Shown piece by piece: positions 35,435 through 43,618 of a DNA stretch of 64,000 bases. Positions within the stretch are counted from its first letter, which is position 1. Each line of letters opens with the position of its first letter. This stretch comes from Candidatus Odyssella thessalonicensis L13 (GTDB taxonomy: Bacteria > Pseudomonadota > Alphaproteobacteria > Paracaedibacterales > Paracaedibacteraceae): positions 186,001 to 250,000 of the forward strand of contig NZ_AEWF01000003.1 in NCBI RefSeq assembly GCF_000190415.1. Reading direction: 5' to 3'. A model generated the notes under the pieces. The model did no database searches. It was not told the origin of the DNA and saw nothing but the letters and a program-made list of their open reading frames with translations. Made by a program: the position numbers and the translations under genes.

Positions 35435-37102
35435 TTATTGGAAAATATATCTTACATAACCAATAATCTGATCTTGTGTTGTTGTTACTTTGGTTGCCAA
35501 ATAAGCATAATCCCGTTCCTTATTATAGTAAATGGCCTGGATTACTTCTTGGAGTTCATTGCCACTTGTATCAATGCGGGCGGTACGTCCTAGTCTTGTG
35601 GTCGGCGTTAAGCCAAGCGTCCCAAGATTAATTTCATCCTTTATCCATTCGTCCAGAGTATGTTTTAATTGCAGCAAAAACGGTGACGCATTTGCCACTG
35701 AAGCATCACCATGGGCGACTTCTACGCCGTCACGTTGATAGAGTGTTAAGCAGCGACACGACTTATTTGATCGGCATAGAATTCTCAGAAGCCCACTCAT
35801 CTCCCCTTCAGAAGTGGTGTCAGTATAAGATTTAAAAGGCTCGCTGCTGGCTATTTGCCGCCGCTCAGTGTCGATCAGATTTTGAATCTCTGATGCGGAC
35901 CACTTTTTCTGTTTTAAAAGGAAATCTTTGATAAAGTTATAGACTTCTGTATGGGACTGATCACCAACAGGAATCTGCTGCATCTTCTTCGTGATAATGT
36001 GTTGTCTCGCCTTAAGGAGCCAGTCGATGATGTAGGCCCGATATTCATGAAACCAAGCATCAGCATCTTTATCACCTAAATGAGTATCAATGCTGCGCCA
36101 GAAGGGGCCCTCTTTAAATAGCCAACTAAGTATTGTACTGGCTGTTCCGTTCGTGCCAAATTTGTGAAGCTTATTAGCAAAGTAAGCATTATCGCAAAAA
36201 GCACTATGTTCAACCGCCGGTGACCAGATCGTCGCATTTTGAACCTTTGTCAGCTGGTCGCCGACCTCTTCTTGGTATTGCAAAGCACCTCGAATAAATA
36301 AAACAGGCTTAGCCTCTGGATTGGGGGGAACGCCAATATGACCAAAAACCTCTCGCTCGGTAATCTTTGAATCAATATCAATGACTGCATTTATTCGATC
36401 ATCTTTGAAGCCAGCAATATGAGCAATATTGGCCCCGAGACTATGGCCCATCAGAATAATATTGGTGTGATCACAGGCCTGACCGACATCTTCTAACTTG
36501 TCTAAATGGTTAATAAGATAGTCGATATCTCCCAGTGCCCCTTCAATGACTTTATCGTCATAGGCATATCGGTAATCGCGATCATGTAGGACATACCACG
36601 CATCTTTTAAAGAAAGTACAACTTTATCGCCGTTAGGAAATTTTACAAAGTTAGCAACGTAAGGCTGATCAATAGCAAGGACGACATAGCCATGTGAAGC
36701 TAATTCTTCAAGCAATATGGTGTATTGTTGACGTTGTGCCCCTCGACCAGGGGTAAAGATAATGATGGGAAATTTAGCGGAGCTCAAGGCGGGCGCCTCG
36801 GGTTGAGCCCAAGCTAAAACTTGAATGTTTTCAACAACCCCCTCTTCAAGGGTCGCAGGCATATAAGGGTAGGGGCCCTTGCCTGGGGCTGGGGCAAGGA
36901 CAGGATAAAACGCCTGTACCATTAAGCGTTTCTTATTCTTGCTTCTCAATAAAGTGCGAGAACAATCCATTAACTCAATGGCTCGTGTTCCAACAGCATA
37001 GTGTCCAGTTGGCTTGGGTAAAACTAATTGATCTTTAGTAAAGGCTAACGTGGCCCAACATACTGACAACCCAAAAAGGAATTTCTTTAAAACGGTTCTC
37101 AT
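35435..37102 (-). CDS. Secreted alpha/beta hydrolase, PAF-acetylhydrolase-like
   Basis: A 555-residue protein with a signal peptide (residues 1-22, VLKKFLFGLSVCWATLAF). Residues 30-330 form an alpha/beta hydrolase like platelet-activating factor acetylhydrolase (lipoprotein-associated phospholipase A2 type): FPIIIFTPGRGAQRQQYT (oxyanion region), the nucleophile serine 221 in LMGHSLGANIA, an aspartate near 242-244 (VIDID) and a histidine at 299 (VEHSAFCD). About 200 further residues follow that I do not recognise, with two cysteines in RSNKSCRCLTL. I infer an exported lipase or esterase that may act on host phospholipids. It stands 23 bases upstream of the vat-like gene and could share its transcript. 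Confidence 0.82.
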   Translation of the reverse strand: MRTVLKKFLFGLSVCWATLAFTKDQLVLPKPTGHYAVGTRAIELMDCSRTLLRSKNKKRLMVQAFYPVLAPAPGKGPYPYMPATLEEGVVENIQVLAWAQPEAPALSSAKFPIIIFTPGRGAQRQQYTILLEELASHGYVVLAIDQPYVANFVKFPNGDKVVLSLKDAWYVLHDRDYRYAYDDKVIEGALGDIDYLINHLDKLEDVGQACDHTNIILMGHSLGANIAHIAGFKDDRINAVIDIDSKITEREVFGHIGVPPNPEAKPVLFIRGALQYQEEVGDQLTKVQNATIWSPAVEHSAFCDNAYFANKLHKFGTNGTASTILSWLFKEGPFWRSIDTHLGDKDADAWFHEYRAYIIDWLLKARQHIITKKMQQIPVGDQSHTEVYNFIKDFLLKQKKWSASEIQNLIDTERRQIASSEPFKSYTDTTSEGEMSGLLRILCRSNKSCRCLTLYQRDGVEVAHGDASVANASPFLLQLKHTLDEWIKDEINLGTLGLTPTTRLGRTARIDTSGNELQEVIQAIYYNKERDYAYLATKVTTTQDQIIGYVRYIFQ

Positions 37103-37537
37103 TGGATAGGCACTTCCTTTTTAATTGTAATGCTACCATTTATACCAAAAATGCGGCTTAAACCGGCGTAAACTCGCTTAATTATGCTGCTTGCCATAAA
37201 ACGAGAAGAATTCATGCTCAGGAACCTTTATTATTCTTACGGGTGCGGGGCACCATTAATCATTATATCCTTAATTTAGATCTGAGAACTATGATACAGA
37301 TCTTATTTCAATAACTTACAGGAATTTTTGTAAAGGAGTTAACAATTTTATTACCTTACAATCAGATAGATCTTATTTTGATAAAGAGAGAGAGGCTCTT
37401 ATCGTTTTTCAAAAAATGTGAAAACGGCGTTAGCTGGCCGCAAATTGATCAGTCTCAGCTTTTTTATTGATATGATCTCAGCTATGATACCCTCACTAGT
37501 AAAGGAGGATTCAAAAATTTAATAATCGATAGGATAA
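37103..37537. other. Intergenic gap
   Basis: About 435 bases between the divergent hydrolase and HAD genes. AT-rich; no ORF, repeat or convincing hairpin. A strong AAAGGAGG-like purine stretch at 37501-37510 precedes no usable start codon. Confidence 0.45.
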
Positions 37538-38227
37538 ATGGTCATGGTCTCCCTTATCATTTTTGATTGTGATGGTGTTCTAGTGGATAGCGAAGAGATT
37601 GCTAGCCGAATTGAAGCAAAAATTTTAACCGAGTATGGATATCCAGTAACAACAGAAGATAATATTCAAAATTTTACGGGAAAATCTTTTCAATCTATTC
37701 AGCAGCATATTTGGGAGCAGGCGGAAATTCTTGTGCCCGATGAGGTGCTGATGAAGATCCAAGCCATTATTATGACAGCATTTGAACAAGAATTGTTCCC
37801 TTTGTTGACTTCGGTGTTGAATGAGGATCTGATTAAACAAACAGCAAAATGTATAGCAAGTAGCAGTCCAAAAACACGGGTGCTTAAATCGCTGGACCTT
37901 ACAAAACAGAGCCACTTTTTCCAAAGTAATCACATTTTTACAGCTGAGCAAGTGTCTAATGGTAAGCCAGCGCCAGATTTATTTTTATTGGCGGCAGCAG
38001 AGATGGGATATCCTCCCTCTGATTGCTTAGTTATTGAAGACAGTGTCGTGGGTTTAAAAGCTGCTCAGGCTGCCGGTATGCCGGCTATAGCTTTCTTGGG
38101 AGGCGGACATACCCGATTCCCCTGGTATCATGAGCAGATTTATGTTGAAACCTCTTATATAGCCCATACGGCCGCAGAGTTACTGGGTATAATTAAAACC
38201 TTTATTAATATTGGAGATCAGCTATAA
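37538..38227 (+). CDS. HAD-superfamily hydrolase (phosphoglycolate phosphatase/beta-PGM type)
   Basis: A 229-residue phosphatase. Motif I is IIFDCDGVLVDSE with the nucleophilic aspartate, motif II is the serine/threonine in IASSSPKTRVL, motif III the lysine in NGKPAPDLFLLAA, and motif IV the acidic DCLVIEDSVVGLKAAQAAGM. The cap is helical (class I). The substrate cannot be told; relatives act on phosphoglycolate, sugar phosphates or 2-deoxyglucose-6-phosphate. The ATG at 37538 is only three bases after AGGA, so the ATG at 37544 may be the true start. The stop touches the GNAT gene. Confidence 0.88.
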   Translation: MVMVSLIIFDCDGVLVDSEEIASRIEAKILTEYGYPVTTEDNIQNFTGKSFQSIQQHIWEQAEILVPDEVLMKIQAIIMTAFEQELFPLLTSVLNEDLIKQTAKCIASSSPKTRVLKSLDLTKQSHFFQSNHIFTAEQVSNGKPAPDLFLLAAAEMGYPPSDCLVIEDSVVGLKAAQAAGMPAIAFLGGGHTRFPWYHEQIYVETSYIAHTAAELLGIIKTFINIGDQL

Positions 38228-38673
38228 TTATAGTACGCCCTTGGGATAATGATAACATCTATGAACTCTTACCCTTATTAAACCAACTCGGATATCCTGT
38301 AACGGAGCAGGACCTCAAGCGGCGCTTAACCACCTTTTTGGCTCAAAGAGGACAGGGAATTGCTATAGCGTGCCACGAGAAGGGAAGCATTGTTGGCCTT
38401 ATTGCCTGGTCAAAGTCTCATCTATTACTCAAAGATAAGGTACGCTACCATATAGAAGCTTTAGTGGTCGATACCCATTACCGCAAGCAAGGCATCGGTC
38501 AGAAACTTATGCAATATCTAGAGTCTTTGGCACTTCAAGGGGAACCAGCAATTATTGATTTGACGTCAGGCGTTAGGCGCGCCCCAGAGGGAACCCATGA
38601 CTTTTATAAGCGCCTGGGATATCATAATGAGGGAGCTATGGCTAAGATTTACCTTAGAAAGGAGATATCTTGA
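38227..38673 (+). CDS. GNAT-family N-acetyltransferase with a non-canonical start
   Basis: An acetyltransferase whose conserved N-terminus (IVRPWDNDNIYELLPLLNQL) lies upstream of the only ordinary start (a TTG at 38338). The frame is open to 38227, where ATT overlaps the HAD stop (TAATT) ten bases after GGAG. I therefore take the ATT, giving 148 residues; the alternative is a gene that has lost its ATG. The acetyl-CoA site reads VVDTHYRKQGIGQKLMQYLE (R/QxxGxG/A), followed by the late FYKRLGYHNEG. The substrate is unknown. It is probably translated after the HAD gene. Confidence 0.7.
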   Translation: MIVRPWDNDNIYELLPLLNQLGYPVTEQDLKRRLTTFLAQRGQGIAIACHEKGSIVGLIAWSKSHLLLKDKVRYHIEALVVDTHYRKQGIGQKLMQYLESLALQGEPAIIDLTSGVRRAPEGTHDFYKRLGYHNEGAMAKIYLRKEIS

Positions 38674-38764
38674 AATATACTAGAGCTGATAGAGAAAGAT
38701 TAAGTCGCTGGGCAAGATGAGTTAAAGTTAAATTAAGCCCCATAAAGCTGTGGAGATCTGAAGG

Positions 38765-39154
38765 ATGATTAAAGGACTCATGAAAATTTTATTAGGCCTT
38801 ATAAAGGCTACACTTTTTCTTGGTGTAGGAGGTATTGCAGGATATAAGTTCGCTAAGTTTGAAGACGAAGTTGGCACCACAAAGGCATTTAGTCAGTACT
38901 TAATGGAGGCTGAAAGTGGAGTGGCCGCCTCTCAATATCAAGTTAGCCGTTATTTATTTCATCGCAATCAAAAACCTCAAGAGTCATTAAAATGGCTAAA
39001 AAAAGCCGCTCAGAATGGCTATTTAAGAGCTAAGATTGAATTGGCCTCCCATTATGAAGAAGGGGGCTTGGTATCTAAAGATGAGGTTATGGCTTTAAAG
39101 CTTTATCAAGAGATTGCTGAGACTTCTATTCAGCGTTTAAAAAAGATAAACTGA
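38765..39154 (+). CDS. Short membrane-anchored Sel1-like repeat protein
   Basis: A 129-residue protein with one N-terminal hydrophobic segment (ILLGLIKATLFLGVGGIAGY) followed by about two Sel1-like repeats (ASQYQVSRYLFHRNQKPQES LKWLKKAAQNG and AKIELASHYEEGGLVSKDEV MALKLYQ). The ATG at 38765 follows GAAGG too closely; the ATG at 38780, preceded by AAAGGA, may be used. Sel1 repeats bind proteins; with a membrane anchor it could be an envelope scaffold. It lies between the GNAT gene and the converging NB-ARC gene. Confidence 0.65.
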   Translation: MIKGLMKILLGLIKATLFLGVGGIAGYKFAKFEDEVGTTKAFSQYLMEAESGVAASQYQVSRYLFHRNQKPQESLKWLKKAAQNGYLRAKIELASHYEEGGLVSKDEVMALKLYQEIAETSIQRLKKIN

Positions 39155-39240
39155 CTCTCTGCAGAAAATTTAATATTTATAACAGATAGTCATTTTTCTG
39201 CTCTTAGACCGGTATCGCCTGTTTGGTCGGCTCCTGCAAG

Positions 39241-42200
39241 CTATTCACTCTTAACTATTTTAGATCGGATACGTTTGATATGGGATGAATTAGGAGGAAA
39301 ATGAGCTTCTACAATTTTGATTGCTTGGTCAAGACAGTCATTGGCTTTTGCTTTTAAATCCGCTGTTTGTCTTGGATCACTTTTAACGTGAGCTTGGGCT
39401 AGTTTTTTTATGCATAGATCTGCCAAGCATTCCAAGGCTATATAAGTTTCAGGATGGTTGCTGTGAGCAAATAATTTCAATGATTTGTTAACCAGCTCTA
39501 ACGCCTTCTCTATGTCGCCTTCCAAGGAATACACTTTTCCGAGTTCCATTAAAATACGAGCATTTTCGACATGATCTTTACCATAATGCTTTTCATAGTT
39601 CTTAAGGCTACGTTTAAGTAGAAGTTTAGCTTTCTCATAATCTCCTAAGCTTTTATAAACCACTCCCAAATGTGCAGTTGCCCAGGCGAGAGCGATATTG
39701 TCTTCAGAGAGATGATTACCATAAATTGCTAAACTTTGTTCAAGGAGTTCTTTTGCTTTGTCATAATTTCCCAGTTCTCTGTGAACAATTCCCAAAGGGG
39801 CTAAGACCCAGGAAATCCGCACATTGTTCTCAGATAGATGAGCCCTATAAATCTTCAAGCTTTGCTCAAATAAGGTCTTGGCCTTTTCATAATCGCCCAA
39901 ACATATATAGACTCGACCTAAATGGGCCAAAGTCCAAGCTTGACCGCCATGGTTCTTGGGGAAATTCTTCTGATAGACAGCGAGACTTTGCTCTAACAAA
40001 TCCCTTGCTTTCTCGTACTGACCAAGTTTTCGGTAAACTACCCCTAAGGAGCCTAGGGACCAAGCAAACCCTCGATGGTTCTCAGAAGAATGAGTTTTAT
40101 GAAGGACAAGGCTTTGTTCAAACAGTTCTTTAGCTTTCTCATAATTGCCTAAGCTTTTATGCACCATTCCTAGATATCTTAAAGATTGAGCAAGTTGGAT
40201 GTGATTGTCAGGAAGATGTTTATGATAAAGTTGGATGCTTGTTTCAAGCAAATTTTTAGCCTTTTCATAATTTCCAAATTTTCTATAAACCATCCCCAGA
40301 TGAGTCAGTATAGAGGGCAGCCGAGGATCATTGTCAGAAGCATGGACGGCTAAGTTATGGCGACTATCCTCTAAAATCTTATGAGATTTAATATAATCGC
40401 CTAAGTGAAAATAAATAATTCCTAGCTTACCCTGCAGAACTGCTCTTTGTGCCGGGTTTATAAAGATGGGGTGACTCAAAAAGGCTTCACAATGACTGGC
40501 TAGAAGTTTCATCTTTGAAAAATCTTCCTCCGAGGTTATTGTTTCCAGGTATCTTTCAAGAGAGGTTGCGACCGCCTCGATATGAGAGTTTTTTTGTTCT
40601 AAATGTAGCGTTTTAATAAGGTACATTAAGCTGATTTCTTGAGTGCTTTTATGAGTGGAAAGGGTCGGGAAGGAATAGAGAACGCCAGAATGACTGTTGG
40701 TTAAAAGAGAGTACTTTTTCAAGTGATAGATAAAATTGTCAACAATAACCTCGCCTTTATGAGCATCCAATAAGGTGCGTGGAATATCTTGAGCATTTAA
40801 AAGGGAGATAAATAACAAAAGCTCTTCAAAGTCTTTATCAGTCGCAAGGATATTCTTTAAAGATACTGCGATAACGCTGTAGCGGGTGCGCGAATAGCTG
40901 TTGGCCCCTTTGAGAATATTCTCCTGGATAAGAGCGAAGTCATCATCATAATTTTTTAAATAATCCAGGTACTGCTTGTAAGAGACATGTGAGATTTTTA
41001 GATAGTATGCCGCAATTGAGATATCTAAGGGAAAAGATGGTAAGTGGCTTAAAAAGCTTTCGGCTTCTTGTTTGTGTTTAGACGGAAACTTATTTAAAGA
41101 TCCTTTTTGAGTAATCTGCGTAAAGAGAGTTAATTTCTCGCTGGACGTTAGTTCACCGACTTGAACAGTGTTATCTATATAACCATTATTACTAATATTA
41201 CTATCGCGGGTAGTAATAATCACTTTACCTTCACCCCACACGTTCTGGTCATGGGGAATATAATTCTGAATTTGGCTAAAATTACTGGCATCATTATAGA
41301 TTAGAATCCAATTAGCCTTAGCTCTTAACTTTTCTTTGACAAACGTCAATAGTCGTTGCTCTCTTTCCCCACGGTTTTTAATTGATTGGATCTCTGCTAA
41401 ATCTTTTTTCTCTATATCCGACTTGGACAGTGCATGCGCTAAGCTTTCAAAGGAATTAACTAGATTTTCTTTAGTTTCGGCATTAATCTCCCAGGCGACT
41501 GAAGCCGGATAATTGCGAACATATTGACGCGCAAGAGTCGTTTTTCCTGAGCCGCCAATACCCACCAGCGCCACGACGCGGATCGACTGTTTTCGTCTAA
41601 GGCATTGATCTATCTTAGCTAGAAGCTCTGGCCGTGAAAGCAGAGTCGTATCGGTGGGAACAAATAAATCTGATCTAATAGACTGACGCGTTGAGAGGAA
41701 TATGGTCTGCATTCCTTTCTTTTCTAGCCAGATCATTCCTAAAATGAGAGCAATAAATATGCCACCTCCTAACACTACCTTATAGAGACTTAGGGAACGA
41801 TTAATTGCTAAGCTGTTTTCTAATAGCGATACTTTTTCTTCAACAGCTAAGCTGGGTAAGGAAAGCTCCTCATTATCCAGCTGGTTAGAGGTATATTGTT
41901 GCTTAAAGTCACTTATTAAGTGTTCTAATTTAGGATGCTTTATTGCCCTTCTTAAGATTTCTAAAATGTTATCAAGATAGTGATCCGGTTCACTAAAATC
42001 TAGATAGTTTAGGCCTTCAGCTTGCCCCAGAAAGGATAAAGTCGCTTCTTTGTCGCCTTGCTCTAGAAATAAAAAGACGACATCCTCCACTCTTTCATCA
42101 CTGTGATCAGGTAAAATGTTCTCAACTAAGCTTTGAAGTTTCTCAGAAATATCACTCTGGCCACTTTTTACATTATTTATAACTAAAAAGCAGCCGCTTT

Positions 42201-42708
42201 TAAAAAGGCCCTCTTTCGGCGCAGTACTCGTGCTATTTTCACCATGAGAGTAAGGGAAGAGAGATAAAGTTAGCCCTGCCAATCTTAAATGCTTTTCTAA
42301 TGTTTTGGCAAAAGATAGGTTTTGTGAAATATCATCCTGGAAGATAAGCTTGAGAGCAAAAGTTTCTGGGGGATTAAAACGGGCAGCCTGCTGTAAAAAT
42401 TGCTTAAATGTATTTTCCTTTAGAAGCTGAAGATAATGCTTTCTTAAATTCGGAACCTGGGGAGTTTTCTCAATAAAGTTTATCAGTCCCTCGCGCGAAT
42501 GGCATTCTGACTTAAGCATAATGCTACGGATATGAGTTTCAATGGTGCGGGGTGAAACTGAAAAAAGGGAAGCAATCCCCTTGGGAGTTCTTCCGTTTAA
42601 AAGGCAGGCAATAATATCTATTTCGCGTTGACTAAATTTGATATTATTTATTGTGCCAAGATATTTTGTACACTTATGGTCTACAGGCCCATCTTTATTA
42701 TTTATCAT
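39241..42708 (-). CDS. LuxR-HTH / membrane / NB-ARC ATPase / TPR receptor-like protein
   Basis: A 1155-residue multidomain protein. Order: a LuxR-type HTH (residues 24-80: FSQREIDIIACLLNGRTPKG, then SVSPRTIETHI), an alpha/beta domain (115-255) that might be a divergent TIR or receiver-like fold, a transmembrane helix (309-327, VVLGGGIFIALILGMIW), a STAND/NB-ARC NTPase with Walker A GIGGSGKTT (Lys389), Walker B-like WILIYND, VIITTRDS, and an LPSFPL motif like GLPL, then a winged-helix-type linker and eight TPRs of 42 residues (about 757-1100). This is the NLR layout with an N-terminal DNA-binding effector and a membrane anchor. Known LuxR-STAND regulators (MalT) carry the HTH at the C-terminus. 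I infer signal-triggered ATP-dependent assembly; target genes are unknown. Confidence 0.85.
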   Translation of the reverse strand: MINNKDGPVDHKCTKYLGTINNIKFSQREIDIIACLLNGRTPKGIASLFSVSPRTIETHIRSIMLKSECHSREGLINFIEKTPQVPNLRKHYLQLLKENTFKQFLQQAARFNPPETFALKLIFQDDISQNLSFAKTLEKHLRLAGLTLSLFPYSHGENSTSTAPKEGLFKSGCFLVINNVKSGQSDISEKLQSLVENILPDHSDERVEDVVFLFLEQGDKEATLSFLGQAEGLNYLDFSEPDHYLDNILEILRRAIKHPKLEHLISDFKQQYTSNQLDNEELSLPSLAVEEKVSLLENSLAINRSLSLYKVVLGGGIFIALILGMIWLEKKGMQTIFLSTRQSIRSDLFVPTDTTLLSRPELLAKIDQCLRRKQSIRVVALVGIGGSGKTTLARQYVRNYPASVAWEINAETKENLVNSFESLAHALSKSDIEKKDLAEIQSIKNRGEREQRLLTFVKEKLRAKANWILIYNDASNFSQIQNYIPHDQNVWGEGKVIITTRDSNISNNGYIDNTVQVGELTSSEKLTLFTQITQKGSLNKFPSKHKQEAESFLSHLPSFPLDISIAAYYLKISHVSYKQYLDYLKNYDDDFALIQENILKGANSYSRTRYSVIAVSLKNILATDKDFEELLLFISLLNAQDIPRTLLDAHKGEVIVDNFIYHLKKYSLLTNSHSGVLYSFPTLSTHKSTQEISLMYLIKTLHLEQKNSHIEAVATSLERYLETITSEEDFSKMKLLASHCEAFLSHPIFINPAQRAVLQGKLGIIYFHLGDYIKSHKILEDSRHNLAVHASDNDPRLPSILTHLGMVYRKFGNYEKAKNLLETSIQLYHKHLPDNHIQLAQSLRYLGMVHKSLGNYEKAKELFEQSLVLHKTHSSENHRGFAWSLGSLGVVYRKLGQYEKARDLLEQSLAVYQKNFPKNHGGQAWTLAHLGRVYICLGDYEKAKTLFEQSLKIYRAHLSENNVRISWVLAPLGIVHRELGNYDKAKELLEQSLAIYGNHLSEDNIALAWATAHLGVVYKSLGDYEKAKLLLKRSLKNYEKHYGKDHVENARILMELGKVYSLEGDIEKALELVNKSLKLFAHSNHPETYIALECLADLCIKKLAQAHVKSDPRQTADLKAKANDCLDQAIKIVEAHFPPNSSHIKRIRSKIVKSE

Positions 42709-42899
42709 GTCTAATAATTTACATATTGTATTGAGATTAAATATCTTGCAAAAAAACTTTACCGGAGCATGCGCTTAAATTCAAAAGGAAATACATGCCG
42801 TTTTTTTCTTTTTTAACTTAAGTAAAGTTTACGTATGTATCCCTCTTAAGCATATTTATGCGATCGAAAAACAAAATTTTTACAGTTAATTTAGGCGCA
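42709..42899. other. Upstream region of the NB-ARC gene
   Basis: AT-rich gap between the minus-strand NB-ARC gene and the plus-strand structured element. Promoters for both must lie here; none is clear by eye. Confidence 0.4.
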
Positions 42900-42971
42900 T
42901 TAAAGCCATTCCCCTCATTCAATGGCTTTAATAGAAGCTAAGAAGCCCCTTTTTGGGGCTTCTCGAATGAG
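42900..42971 (+). promoter_or_regulatory. Structured element with possible pseudoknot ahead of a small ORF
   Basis: Three perfect pairings are nested. TTAAAGCCATT (42900-42910) pairs with AATGGCTTTAA (42921-42931) around a ten-base loop. AGAAGCCCC (42941-42949) pairs with GGGGCTTCT (42955-42963) around TTTTT. The last seven bases of the first loop, CTCATTC (42914-42920), match GAATGAG (42965-42971) exactly, which would make a pseudoknot around the second hairpin. It lies 45 bases before the ATG of the 86-residue ORF. No T-run follows, so it is not a plain terminator. It could be a leader regulator or a small RNA. Confidence 0.65.
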
Positions 42972-43015
42972 ACAAAGTTACTCTGTAATTAAGGCTCAGT
43001 CTAAGGAAGGTTGCC

Positions 43016-43276
43016 ATGATTATTCAAGAAAATAAATCTGTTTATGGGAATTTAGGTGTTTCCAGTTGCGTACTGGCTTGTGCCACCTATCTGTTGTTCG
43101 CTATGTGCCAAAGCCAGGAAGTTGGGTCTTTTGCTCGACCTGCTGCTTTAGGGGATTTGCAAGCGACGCTCTGCCCTTTAGAAGTAATTACTGCTGGGGA
43201 TAGAGGGCATTCTTCAATAAAGTTACTTTATTACAAGAAGAAACCGACTTACCAGCAGGTCACAATAAAAGTGTAA
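43016..43276 (+). CDS. Small hypothetical membrane protein
   Basis: An 86-residue ORF with a strong ribosome site (AAGGAAGG, five bases before the ATG). Residues 12-31 (LGVSSCVLACATYLLFAMCQ) form a hydrophobic, cysteine-rich segment that could be a membrane helix or an uncleaved signal; the C-terminus is basic (KLLYYKKKPTYQQ). No known family. The structured element just upstream would be in its leader, which supports a regulated, real gene. It stands alone. Confidence 0.55.
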   Translation: MIIQENKSVYGNLGVSSCVLACATYLLFAMCQSQEVGSFARPAALGDLQATLCPLEVITAGDRGHSSIKLLYYKKKPTYQQVTIKV

Positions 43277-43618
43277 AATGTTACGTTATAAGGGACTCTA
43301 TTAGCCTCCTCAAAGAAAATGACAGGGCCATAGAATTCTAGGCTAGCACTATCCCAAAGATGCGGATAGCAGCTTAAAGACTTTTTGAGATTTAGCTTCC
43401 TACCTTAAAAAGTGGGCGGCAGACAGGGAGCCATTATCTAAAGGGTAGGTGTTACCCTATTTATATCTAAGCATAATTGAAACATCTCCATTCCAATGTC
43501 TTCACATAAATTCATACCGTCCTAGTCGACGCTCAACTCCGCCTAAAATTCATTGAGCTAAACTGGGTTTCGCATTATGCTGCAATTACAAAATTTTAAT
43601 ATTAAAGGATTTCCTTAA
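43277..43618. other. Intergenic gap before rsmB
   Basis: About 340 bases with no supported gene. A short hairpin AGGGTA/TACCCT lies near 43440-43457. Nothing else stands out. Confidence 0.4.
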
